The position numbers and the translations under genes were made by a program. Positions 54,823 to 64,000 of a stretch of 64,000 bases of DNA are shown one piece after another (positions within the stretch are counted from its first letter, which is position 1; each line of letters starts with the position of its first letter). Source of the stretch: Piezodorus guildinii (lineage: Eukaryota > Arthropoda > Insecta > Hemiptera > Pentatomidae); contig CM041292.1 of assembly GCA_023052935.1 (NCBI GenBank), positions 196,718,299 through 196,782,298 of the forward strand, given 5' to 3'. The notes beneath the pieces were generated by a model. The model was given only the letters and a program-made list of their open reading frames with translations. It was not told where the DNA came from and made no database searches.

Positions 54823-55610
54823 AGCTCTACAACCCATGGAAGGTCCTGGCTTCCTCCAGCAGCAAGCGCCACGATTCCCTGTCTTGTGCTGCGGCCAACC
54901 AGCTTCCCACATTCAAGAAGTTTCGTGCGTCATTGGCTACACAATCCACCCAGCGCAGTCTTGGCCTCCCAACCTTGCGACGACTGTAAACGATTTCGAT
55001 TAGTAATCACTTTGGAGGCATATTGTCAGCCATTCGTGCCGGATGTCCTACCCATCGAAGCCTCCCGATCCTAACGAAGCGGGATACGTCAGTTTCACAA
55101 TATAAATCGTACAGCTCTCTGTTGCTCCTCCTCCTCCATTCATTATTTTCATAAACACCACCATATATTAGGCGCAATACTTTCCGCTCGAATATAAGTA
55201 GAAGCTGGTCCTCAGCTCTTGTTGTCGCCCACGTTTCTGAGCTGTAACATAGTACAGGTCGAATTAACGTTTTATACGTCGTTACCTTTTTTTCGCCTAG
55301 TCACATGACGGCTGCAGAAATGTTTTCGAAGCCCAAAATAGCAACGATTTGTGGCTAATATTCTTCTTTTTATCTCAGCTGCGGTTTCGTTGTTGTGATT
55401 TACCAAAGACCCCAAGTATACAAATTGGGAAACATGCTCAAACCTGTACTGTCCAAAAGTAACCTTGGTGCCAAATAATCCTGGAGCTTCATCCGAAATC
55501 ATATACTTCGTCTTATCTTCGTTCACAACAAGTCCTATGCGTTTCGCTGCAGCTTCTAAAGCAAGGAAGGCTTCAATTACTGCTTGCCTGGACCGTCACA
55601 CAACGCTTCT
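54823..55610 (-). mobile_element. RTE-type LINE fragment (RTE-2), C-terminal part
   Basis: Minus strand: ALEAAAKRIGLVVNEDKTKY, then FEHVSQFVYLGSLVNHNNE, RRILATNRCYFGLRKHF. After a frameshift near 55290 come TLIRPVLCYSSETWATTRA, IFERKVLRLIYGG, RIGRLRWVGHPARM and VGRPRLRWVDCVA. The end is WRLLLEEA and ccatgggttgtagagctat. It is less damaged than the relative at 30395. It lacks the palm domain. Confidence 0.85.
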
Positions 55611-55887
55611 TCAAGCAAATAATTAAGACATTGATCCCCAAAATGTACTATATCCAATCTAGGAAACTTCACAAGAAGCGCCAAAATCATTCCTAACTAT
55701 ATTCTTAAAACAGCTTATTTGATTCTTCCTGCATTAAAACATATAACTGTTTTTTTAAAACATTTTATAGCACTTTTTCATAGAATGCAATGTTTTAGAG
55801 TGATATGGTACGAAACTATTTGTGTGATTAGTACCTTTAAAATGAGTGTTGATGAGTCTTGAGTGTTAATTAGATAAAATTTAATAT

Positions 55888-56345
55888 AAGACTTGAATGA
55901 GCACACCTTAACTTCCTTTTGTCACTCAATTACTTTATTTCATATCTGTCAACGTTTCGGGACTGTTTCTCCATTTTCATGATATAATGTGCTTATCTAA
56001 AAGTTCAACTATTTTTTTCTTCAAATTGGATGTCCATATTTAATTTAGTTTCTTTTCTTTTTTAATTTTTTTGGAAGTTTTTCTTAATATAAACACTTAA
56101 ATGAGCACACATTAACTTCCTTTTGTCACTCATATGACCAACAATTCATCTAATTCGAAGAAAAAAATAGATGAACTTTTAGATAAGCACATTATATCTT
56201 AAAAATGGGTAAAACAGCCCCGAAACGTTGACAGATATGAAATAAAGTAATTGAGTGACAAAAGGAAGTTAATGTGTGCTCATTTAAGTGTTTATATTAA
56301 GAAAAACTTCCAAAAAAATGAAAAAAGAAAAGAAATTAAATATAA
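55888..56345. repeat. Inverted repeat with Penelope-like terminal motif
   Basis: 56036-56137 is an almost exact reverse complement of 56251-56345. In addition 55890-56028 is an inverted match to 56160-56280. Both arms contain the cgaaacgttgacagatatg element with aataaag downstream. The gaaacgttg block after a purine-rich hairpin-like stretch recalls termini of Penelope-like retroelements. No RT frame is seen. Confidence 0.6.
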
Positions 56346-56349
56346 GAGT

Positions 56350-56800
56350 TAGATAAAACTTAGATAAATGATGAGAACACAAATGTGCCAAAATATCAAA
56401 TTCGCAAAAAATGTCCTTTGGCACCTTTTTGAAATCAACATCTCATTTGCTTTATCGCACATTTATTTGTAGTTTTATGTACAGTTTTTATGTATAAGGT
56501 ATTTAAAAATATGCTTTATATGTATTGAATAGTTTTTTTGGCCTCTTGACGATAATGTCTTATGCTTACAGTAATTTATATCAGTAGTACATAAATAATT
56601 ATATACGTTTATTGATTATTAATAGATGGTCTAAGTTTAAGACTTTTAATAACATAATTGTAAAGCCTTTTCATATTGATTGTGTCATGTACAATAAGTA
56701 TAGTATAATGATTTTTTTTCTTTTGATTTGTTTACATGTGAGATGAAATGAATTTTTAATCTACTGTAGAAAGAACGGAAAATATTAAGTAAACGTATTA
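56350..56800. other. AT-rich DNA with no recognised feature
   Basis: No ORF or termini recognised before the R1-like insertion. Confidence 0.45.
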
Positions 56801-56816
56801 TAAATACAGCTAATTT

Positions 56817-57440
56817 AAGGAAATGGAAGCGTGTGCACCATTGATGAGTGGGACCGGCGGTGGGTGACAACCTCAAAAGGTGCTACCTTGAGGAAATTCT
56901 TCCCTTCGGTCCGGTCACGATTGGAAGCTAAATGGGTAGTGCCGGATTACTGGGTCTCGCAATTCCTCACTGGGCACTGGGCTTTCCGAAGTAAGTTACA
57001 CAGTTTTGGGAAAGAAATAGATCCCCTGTGCCCCAGTTGTGAAGTACCGGAGACTGCTGAGCACATAATTGTGGACTGCTACGCCTTCGAAGCACTAAGG
57101 GTCAAACTACTAAGGGAATGTGGGCTCTGGGTCCTCACGGAGAGCGATTTCCCTCAGCTGGTGTCCAAGCAGAATTATGGACATTTTCTAGCATTTATTC
57201 ATGCTTGGAAAACTTCACTTGGTCCATCAGCTTTTAACATAGGTGGAACAGGACGAGATCGAGGAAGGCCACCTCCGAGAGAAGAAGCAGAAGCTGAAGA
57301 TATGGTCATCGAGGAGAGACCAGAGTGAAAAACTGGGAAGAAAAGAAAAAAAAAAAAATTCAAGATTACTACTGGTAGCACTACTGGCTACCGACACCCG
57401 TATTGCCGTGTGGCAAGGTAGGGAGAAATAAATAAATAAA
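56817..57440 (+). mobile_element. R1/I-group LINE C-terminal fragment with 15-bp TSD
   Basis: The 165-codon frame 56831-57328 reads WDRRWVTTSKGATLRKFFPS, then FLTGHWAFRSKLHSFG and the zinc-knuckle-like LCPSCEVPETAEHIIVDC, the C-terminal CCHC region of R1-type ORF2 proteins. A 3' UTR follows and an (AAAT)n/A tail. Bounded by the perfect direct repeat aaatacagctaattt at 56802-56816 and 57441-57455. It is a severely 5'-truncated insertion. The frame is open but has no RT. Confidence 0.85.
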
Positions 57441-57714
57441 AAATACAGCTAATTTGCATAGCGCACATGTTGAAGGTATCAAAGTACTACTTATATAATT
57501 TTAAATGTTAGTAAAAAAAAAAAAATAATAATAATAACAGTTCTGTTAGGAAATACATTGTACTTAAGAAAGAAACATTATAGATATATTGCTTTATTTA
57601 GAAATAATACAATCTGCCTTATTTTGGACTATAAATATTTAAGCTAAAATAAATCATTCACTAAAACAAAACCATTCATGATAAAGAAGCTAAGACTGCT
57701 TAACTGAAAAGACG

Positions 57715-57920
57715 AGATGAGAGTAATTCCAAGCTCGTGACAAAGAAGACATTAGTAGTTCTAACCGTTGATTGCTCAAAGGCATTTGATACCGCTAATC
57801 ATTCAAACTGCTACGCTAAGTTGCCAGTTGTAAACTTGCTTTACGGCTTAACTACTTATTGCCACCTTTATAGCTCAACTTCTCTCGATTCCTTCTAGAT
57901 GACTATCTCCATACTTGTTA
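57715..57920 (+). mobile_element. LINE reverse-transcriptase scrap
   Basis: Plus-strand translation VVLTVDCSKAFDTANHS followed by AKLPVVNLLYGLTT matches the RT block with the first catalytic Asp (D-x-x-K-A-F-D). Everything else is missing. Clade unclear. Confidence 0.6.
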
Positions 57921-57989
57921 TAATTTTTGCCATATCAATATTTTAAAAACATGAAATGCCCAAGGAATGCTAATTTATACTCACATGTT

Positions 57990-58460
57990 TACTTTCACTT
58001 ATCTTTATATGAAATATATAGTAAGGGAAAGTATTGCGAACGTGAAAAATTTCGAATTCCAGTTTTCAACGGATATACACGTTTTAGGGTCCCCTGAGTC
58101 CCAATAACCAAGTCCTGCCAAAACTGTATGTGTGTGTGGTAACTGCCGGGTAAACACGAAAAGTCCTATGAAACTGAAATTTCATATTTAAGACAAATAT
58201 ACGCCCAACACGATACCAAACCTTTTTCATCAAAATCAGCTGACGGAAAGGTCTACTTTATGCTATGCATTGTGCACCTTTTTACGATATTCTCAAAAAG
58301 AATATGTTATTTAATAAAACACGTGTCTCTATTGAAATTCAAAACAATTAATTCATTCATTAAGAATTTATTAGTATTATTAAATTAATTAAAACATTCT
58401 TAAATTGATTTTAACAACGGAGGTAAGTGAAAGTCGTGTGTTGCCCCACCTGATTTTTTA
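57990..58460 (+). mobile_element. HTR copy H, internally deleted
   Basis: The left end (actttcacttatctttat...gtaagggaaagt, attgcgaacgtgaaa, acacgttttagggtcccctg) and the right end (aacggaggtaagtgaaagtc, gtgtgttgccccacctgatt) are present. The sequence jumps at about 58300 from cgatattctcaaaaa to gttatttaataaaacacgtg, deleting roughly 400 bp of the middle. Confidence 0.75.
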
Positions 58461-58714
58461 TTTGCAAAAATGGAGTTTTGCATATCTAATTGTTTAATTG
58501 TTACGAAAAAAACAATAAATAAACATATCGAAATTCTTCATTAAAAAAATATATGGTACGGGAAAAACGCGACTGAAAATAGCGGATCACATCCGACCCC
58601 GCCTTACTATATACGAGTCTGAAATTCACCTTACCTACGGAGATTTAACAAAATCTTCTGAAAAAAATCATTATTGTTTATATCATAGAAATAGTTTAGC
58701 TGATTTCTAGATAT

Positions 58715-59195
58715 AAATGTTTTAATAGAATAGAATAGAAAAATAATTTTTAATCTGGGACGGGGTCCCTTAAGAACAATATGATATGTACAATTAAGGT
58801 ATACAACGTGTCTGTCCACAAGACCAAAGGATTATAATTAATTCTCATTCACAACGCTTTAATAAGAAATGAAAGGATACAATAAAACAAAAAGGTAAAA
58901 TAAATAAATAACTTCTTATAGATTAATGTGCTGAACAAAACTAAACATTGAAACCAGTTCATAATAATTGATCCATATCAAAATATGAACAATCAATAAC
59001 AAATTTTCTTTTTGAATATATATTTGAATTGAAATATCAGGCTTGTTGAGCGACTGTTTGAGGCGACAATAGGTACTGGAACAGGGACTTTAATGATGGT
59101 AGGGAAGAAGCATAGAGGATATGAGTAGGTAGGAATTCAAGAGATTAACAGAGCGGACAATAAAGTAACGATTAAAAGTTGTTGTTCTGTATGGC
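58715..59195 (-). mobile_element. CR1/L2-group LINE 3' fragment
   Basis: Shares with 29430-29900 the blocks gtcccttaagaacaa, gaccaaaggattataattaa, ggcttgttgagcgactgttt and gattaaaagttgttgttct. A tandem atagaatagaatagaa at the left is the reversed 3' terminus. Coding remains are too short to read. Confidence 0.65.
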
Positions 59196-59269
59196 ATTAA
59201 TGTTAGTCTAAAATATATTTTATACATTCATAATTAAAATAAGAAATCAAAAGTTATACCTGTAGCTAG

Positions 59270-59480
59270 AAGCAGGTGCTTTAATTTTCCCCGTGAATCG
59301 CCGGAGCTAGGATCATTTTATGAAAAGCACGGGGCAGGACTCAGCATAATCTCGGCCTAAGCCGTTTGGAGAGGGCCCCCGTTGAGAATATAATTAACAG
59401 ACCCCGAATATAACGTTCAGGTTCCCCTCCTCGTTCTATATTGTCGTTTGTAGAAGGTGTACCTATATAATGTTATTAAA
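59270..59480. repeat. GC-rich island, unclassified
   Basis: ccccgtgaatcgccggagct and gtttggagagggcccccgtt stand out from AT-rich flanks. No translation or repeat partner recognised. Possibly an old element or exon remnant. Confidence 0.25.
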
Positions 59481-59838
59481 ACCTTATGTTTTAACAAGGG
59501 AAATGTAGTAATAATGTAGTTAGTAAACTATTAAATAAATCCCAAACCTTTTAAAGGACAGAATTGAATCACTAATTTGAAAAATATTGTTTGATACTTT
59601 AATAAAGATGGAAGTATGCAGAGACAGTCAAGAGACTCATATGTAAACTTCTAAATTTTTAATATACAATTATAGATAATTATAAAACCTATATGGTACA
59701 TAGGAATGATATCTCCTCATATATCTATGACTTATTAACATCAATCTACTACATATGATTGCGTGATAACTAATAATATGCATATGGAGAATTCCTTCAT
59801 GAAAACAACCAATCTGACAGAGATCAACTGTAGAAGAC

Positions 59839-59842
<4 letters not shown>

Positions 59843-59937
<95 letters not shown>

Positions 59938-59948
59938 TATATATATAT
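59843..59948. repeat. A-tract plus (TA)n microsatellite
   Basis: About 27 A followed by about 70 bases of TA repeat. This creates the low-complexity 104-codon frame at 59763-60077. Confidence 0.9.
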
Positions 59949-59949
59949 T

Positions 59950-61200
59950 TTTCAACTACACCATATTGTTCAGTAATATCACCAGCTATCCCAATATTAA
60001 AAAATCTGAGCCCTGAAATTCCCTTCTCGAAAGCTCGTCATGAGGATTTCTTTTCGAGAATTATTGGGTTAATATGAAGTTGATGCTACTGTATTGACTC
60101 CTTATCATTTTTTTGGTCTAGCCATCACTATGAAGAATGATTAGGCTTAGACCAAGAGGTAGCTAGAACTAGTCGAATGTAGTAAATTGAATGAGTAAAA
60201 AAACTGACGGAAATAAATATTGGTGTATTTGAAACAAAGGAAAAGGTTATTGATTACAATTCAGTTTTAGGTGGTCTTCACATTTATATCTTAATATATT
60301 CGTCTTCTAAGTCCATTCGTTTATTCTCCCCGCCTTGTCATCCAGCCGGGTAGACCTTTTTTTCCTGTACGCCATTCTTATACCCAGAACAAAGAAATGG
60401 TTTGCAGTGTGCTAGGATCCTGCTATGCTTTTGCTTCTCTTCTTACTATATGTTTCAAATTAATTGAATGCAGCGTACATGTTACGCGAACACCATTCAT
60501 CAACTTCCAGTTCCTCTTCGTCGTCCTATGAAGAAACCTTGTCTCTGTGGTCTGATTAAATGATGCTGTTATCAATATTTTCTTCCTTTGATGAGAGTTC
60601 CAAGCTGGGTCAAAGTAGGCTGTAGTCTTGATGGTTAATACACGCGTTGCTATTGAGAAATTTTACAGTTATAAGACTGCATAAAGTATTATAAATATGT
60701 CTATAAATATGTTCTTGCAGAAGTCTAAGCAAATGAAGACTGTTTCCACAAGTTAAAGTTTTAGTTATTTAAAAGACAAATATTAGTAAAAAGAAAACAA
60801 AAGCTATATTACTATTCCTTGTTGAACGCTATCTAACTGTTTCATATACTTCACTGTATGCCTGGTGCTTCACCTTATTAAAACCGTCGAAATTAATTTA
60901 AAAAATATTTCCATAATTTAGCTGGGATCATTCTTTATTTTTCTCCGTTTGAGCCGGCATAAACTGAGGTCCGTGTATTTTATTCCTGATAATATGAGCA
61001 ATTTTGAGTCCAGGAAATATATTTGTTATTTACATAAAAATAAACTAAAAGATAATATATGCCCAGAACATACAGCTTACACTACCACCCATTTTAAAAT
61101 AAAATTGAAAAAAAATCATGAAGTTAAAATAAAGATTTTTTCGATAAATATTAGGCCGTTTTACAAAAGAAAATCTTGGATATATTTTTTTTTAAAACAA
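59950..61200. other. AT-rich DNA with no recognised gene
   Basis: The 86-codon frame 60949-61209 is Lys/Asn-rich and unlike any family I know. A moderately GC-richer patch at 60310-60560 has no readable translation. Confidence 0.4.
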
Positions 61201-61204
61201 TTTA

Positions 61205-61262
61205 TTTAATGCAGTCATCGCAACGTTTCAGCCTCTAGGGCCATTCTCAAGCTTCTGTAACC
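61205..61262 (-). repeat. Penelope-like terminal motif, copy 1
   Basis: The reverse strand reads gcttgagaatggccctagag then gctgaaacgttgcgatgac, the hairpin-plus-gaaacgtt arrangement typical near Penelope-like element ends. No RT or GIY-YIG frame adjoins. Confidence 0.5.
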
Positions 61263-61529
61263 AATTAAAGTTTCATTGCATTTATATATTTTCAACAATT
61301 TAATTACAACACATAATAAATTATTTTTAATAATTATGTCACCTACCATGCATATCCATCTTAATCATCATTTCATTTCACCGCTTTTCAGCAGCGTCTG
61401 CATAATTTTTTTTAAATATTATTTTTCAAAAAAAAAAAAACCTGTATTCAAAAATATCATATTATTTTTCATCATCAATTGAAAAAGGGATCTATTTATT
61501 CAAAAAAGAAAAGAAACATTTTTACCAAC
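61263..61529. other. AT-rich spacer
   Basis: No recognisable feature; the 68-codon frame is low-complexity. Confidence 0.4.
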
Positions 61530-61585
61530 TTACTCAACAGTTTTCGGCCGTCTTATAGGTGTTCTCGTGCGCGACTAAACTTGGG
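61530..61585 (-). repeat. Penelope-like terminal motif, copy 2 (weaker)
   Basis: The reverse strand reads gagaacacctataagacggc then cgaaaactgttgagtaag, resembling copy 1 and the 55888 arms with mismatches. Confidence 0.35.
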
Positions 61586-61784
61586 GTGGGGATGCCAAAG
61601 CCTTTATATATTATTATTTATATATTATTTATATTTATGAACAAATATTCAAACAAAAGAACAATTACGACAATGATGAGAAAAAAAGATTTTTTTTTTC
61701 ATCAATCTTTATTTGTATCGAATACATCTGCACAGTTTTAAAACATTGATTTAAAAATAAAGAATACAAATGCATTTACTTTGC

Positions 61785-61955
61785 ATGTAAGATAATATTT
61801 TTTCAAAAACTTTAGCTTTCCACCGGTATATTTAACACTAACATTACTATTCTTATTACCGAAAAAAAAAAATATATATTTCTCCTTTAGCTGATTATTA
61901 AAATCTTTCGTAGTTCATATCTATCTAGTTTTAAATATTAGTAAGGTATTATTAA
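61785..61955 (-). mobile_element. HTR copy J, small internal fragment
   Basis: The reversed block aagataatattttttcaaaa, agctttccaccggtatat and ctcctttagctgattatt matches HTR D at 39630-39770. Ends missing. Confidence 0.6.
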
Positions 61956-61967
61956 ATATAATTAAGG

Positions 61968-62041
61968 GAAGCGGCGTGGTAGAGAAACAGTAAGAGTCTC
62001 TATATGTACTGAGACCAAGACTCTTCGCGAGGGTACAGTTT
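61968..62041 (+). mobile_element. SINE-A copy with large internal deletion
   Basis: Joins the first bases of the head (gaagcggcgtggta) directly to the 3' end (gagaaacagtaagagtctct, actgagaccaagactctt). Both boxes are lost. Confidence 0.7.
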
Positions 62042-62094
62042 TAAATATTATCAACAAACAAACGGAAGCTTATCGTATAAATATAAAACCTGTA

Positions 62095-62372
62095 CCTCTA
62101 AAACCCAAAAGGGGTGTCGGATTCAGTTCATATAGAGATTCGTACTGAGGACGAACGGTCGTGCACTAAGGTGATTAGACCTTCATCACGCCCAGCCGCC
62201 AGGTTTTTACCAACTTTAAGATGCGTGCGCCCCAAGGGTAATACACTAGGATCGCTCTACGACTAAAATAACAGAATAATTCTGTCAAATAATTCTGCCT
62301 CAGCCGAGTTTTGAACCTGGGCCCGAAGAACAGTACAATCGTGCTTTATCCACTAGACCACGATTAATAAGT
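62095..62372 (-). mobile_element. SINE-A copy, reverse orientation, nearly complete
   Basis: On the reverse strand, cgtggtctagtggataaagc and the box B-like ggttcaaaactcgg are followed by the SINE-A body (aacctggcggctgggcgtga, aatcaccttagtgcacgac, gaatctctatatgaactgaa). It lies head-to-tail opposite the deleted copy at 61968. Confidence 0.8.
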
Positions 62373-62394
62373 ATAATAATTTTTTCAGAGACAG

Positions 62395-62777
62395 AATAAT
62401 CTATATTTATAAATAAATGAGTCACATCACTCATTTGGTTATCGCATTATATAAAAAATGACTATTTTTGTAAAGCCGGTATCTTCCCCAGGTGTTTACT
62501 GTAAAGATGTACAATGAAGATGGATATCGTATACACCCGTATAAGTTTCATCAAAAATTATATACACAAATCTTTTGAAAATTATATTGAATCGGATCTC
62601 TAACCGCATAAAAGTAAAATTCCCTTAAAATCTGAGCTATGTTAAAAAAATAAAATAAAAGCTATAATCCCAAACACATAACAAAAAAAAGTTTTGGTTT
62701 TAGAACATATTTCTAAAACTAAAAAATCCAATTCCCCTTGTGTGGAATGTTTCACCCACTAACGGGATTTTTTTAAA
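62395..62777. other. AT-rich spacer
   Basis: No recognisable feature. Confidence 0.4.
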
Positions 62778-64000
62778 ATGAAATGAAATGAAAAAACTTC
62801 TTTATTATCCTGGGACTAAAGTCCCTTAAGAATAAAATAACATACATAATTGATGACCAGAACAGTGTGGTCATGGCTATGAATAACAAAATACTAAACT
62901 AAAAAATAATTAAGGTAGTAATATATGTACATCTTTACATGTCAGACTTTCAGAATAAGAAAAAAAAAAAAAAAAAAACAGAAAAAGCTGGTTCATCAAT
63001 GATAATTTGAGTAATATAAACACACAAAAAAATAATAATAATAATTGGTATTTATAGCATCTGCAGTTTGAAGTTATTGTCTGTTTGACTGGGTAAGGAG
63101 AAGGTGGTTGAAAAGTAGCGATTTGAAGGAGGAAGCAGTACCTACATGACGGATCTCAGGAGGAATAGAATTCCAAAGAGTGGTTGCTTTGGCTAGAAAG
63201 GACTTGTCAAAGGCAGCAGTACGGTGAGGAGGCGGGTAGAGGTCAGAAAGACGGGATCTAGTAGAACGGAACTGAATTGATGATTTAAATTGAAGGGATT
63301 GGAAGATGTAGCTGGGACGATGAGTTCTGATAACCTGGTAGAGGAAGGAGGCTCTCGGCGTAATACTGGGTTATATGCGTGTCTCTGGTGATCCCGAATA
63401 CAAACCGTATTGCACAGTTCATAATACCCTTAAGTTTTGCTTCGAGCTCACCTGAAAGTCCGCTGTACACCTCGCATCCGTAGTCAAAGTGGGGAAAGAC
63501 AAGGGAAGAAACAAGGAGTTTACGAATATTGAATGGTAGGAGGTGATGGAGGCGACGGAATTGCTTTAGGGTTGTTATGGTTCGGCGGGATATTTGGGAG
63601 ATGTGCGGTTTCCAAGAGAGAGTTTGATCAAGAGTAATACGTAAGTTCTTGACAGATGAATGAAAAGAGATAGAAGTATTGTTTAGGAAAAGATTGGGGG
63701 AACTGGGAAAGGATTTAAGGAGAGCAGGTGATGCTATCAGGATGGCTTTTGTTTTTTCAGAGCTTAGCAGGAGTTTGTTGCTGTTTGACCAAGCACTTAT
63801 AATTTTTATGTCTTCCTGAAGTTTAGAGATAGCATCAGGAAATTCATTTGGGGTAAAGGAAATATAAATCTGAATATCGTCGGCATAGAGGTGGTATTGG
63901 GAGTGCTTTATGGAGAGCGGAAGATCATTTATAAATATGGAGAAAAGGGTAGGAGAAAACGAGGAACCTTGGGGTACACCTTTTGATAGTGGCAGTGAGT
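62778..64000 (-). mobile_element. CR1/L2-group LINE, 3' part, continuing past the window
   Basis: The 3' terminus is a short tandem (reverse of aaatgaaatgaaatg) at 62778-62795, then a 3' UTR with the cccttaagaata block. The coding region begins at 63074 on the minus strand and runs off the right edge, so the element's 5' end is unseen. Confidence 0.85.
63074..64000 (-). pseudogene. CR1/L2-group ORF2, RT C-terminal half, one frameshift, partial
   Basis: From the right edge inward: LSKGVPQGSSFSPTLFSIF, then the catalytic YHLYADDIQIYI, AWSNSNKLLLSSEKTKAIL, VKNLRITLDQTLSWKPHISQ, FDYGCEVYSGLSGELEAKL and MNCAIRFVFGITRDTHI. Near 63350-63362 the frame changes. The next frame gives ASFLYQVIRTHRPSYIFQS, LYPPPHRTAAFDKSFL and TTLWNSIPPEIRHVG, ending at TAA 63074-63076. 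Apart from the one shift I see no stops, so this is the best preserved of its family here. The upstream RT and endonuclease lie outside the window. Confidence 0.85.

Noticed and set aside
59763..60077. 104-codon plus-strand frame
   Set aside because: Built from poly-Lys (A-tract) and Tyr-Ile repeats (TA microsatellite).

Overview
The window is AT-rich nuclear DNA from an arthropod, most likely an insect with a large, repeat-laden genome. Evidence for a eukaryote: a spliced exon with correct GT/AG borders, tRNA-derived SINEs, and LINE, LTR and DNA transposons with clean target-site duplications (TSDs). Evidence for an insect: the host exon reads like an insect D2-type dopamine receptor, and the mobile elements (mariner, Jockey, R1-like, RTE, gypsy, BEL/Pao) are a typical insect set. 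I cannot name the species. No operons, CRISPR arrays or prokaryotic signals are present.

Host-derived content is small. On the minus strand at 47204-47313 there is one exon encoding the TM2-TM3 segment of a biogenic-amine GPCR, ending in the D-R of the DRY motif and flanked by splice sites. At 2802-3143 there is an intronless, frameshifted copy of a CIAO2A-like (MIP18 family) iron-sulfur assembly gene. Nearly everything else recognisable is transposon-derived.

Layout. 1-1755: a long-TIR MITE and a hAT-type MITE. 2.8-3.1 kb: CIAO2A-like pseudogene. 5.5-9.2 kb: copies of a hairpin-terminated repeat (called HTR here), an internally deleted mariner, and a LINE scrap. 9.8-11.9 kb: RTE-type LINE with an 11-bp TSD. 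12.6-18.0 kb: complete but dead gypsy-type LTR element. 20.0-24.7 kb: BEL/Pao element whose two LTRs differ at only about 5 of 572 sites and whose pol is largely deleted. 26.3-34.2 kb: HTR copies with Jockey insertions, plus CR1-like and RTE scraps. 34.9-38.0 kb: a second Jockey family, minus strand, with a Jockey-1 fragment nested in it. 39.4-44.7 kb: a full-length Jockey-1 element inside an HTR copy. 45.5-64 kb: more HTR copies, SINEs, the receptor exon, mariner, R1-like, RTE, Jockey, CR1-like and Penelope-like remnants. The right edge cuts through a CR1/L2-group LINE.

Several pieces can be ordered by nesting: HTR copies are older than the Jockey-1 insertions in them, Jockey-2 is older than the Jockey-1 fragment inside it, and the BEL element looks like the youngest large insertion. 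The best leads are the young pol-deleted BEL element with a long open gag-protease frame, the SINE whose 3' tail matches the local RTE 3' end, the HTR family, and the receptor exon isolated in repeats.
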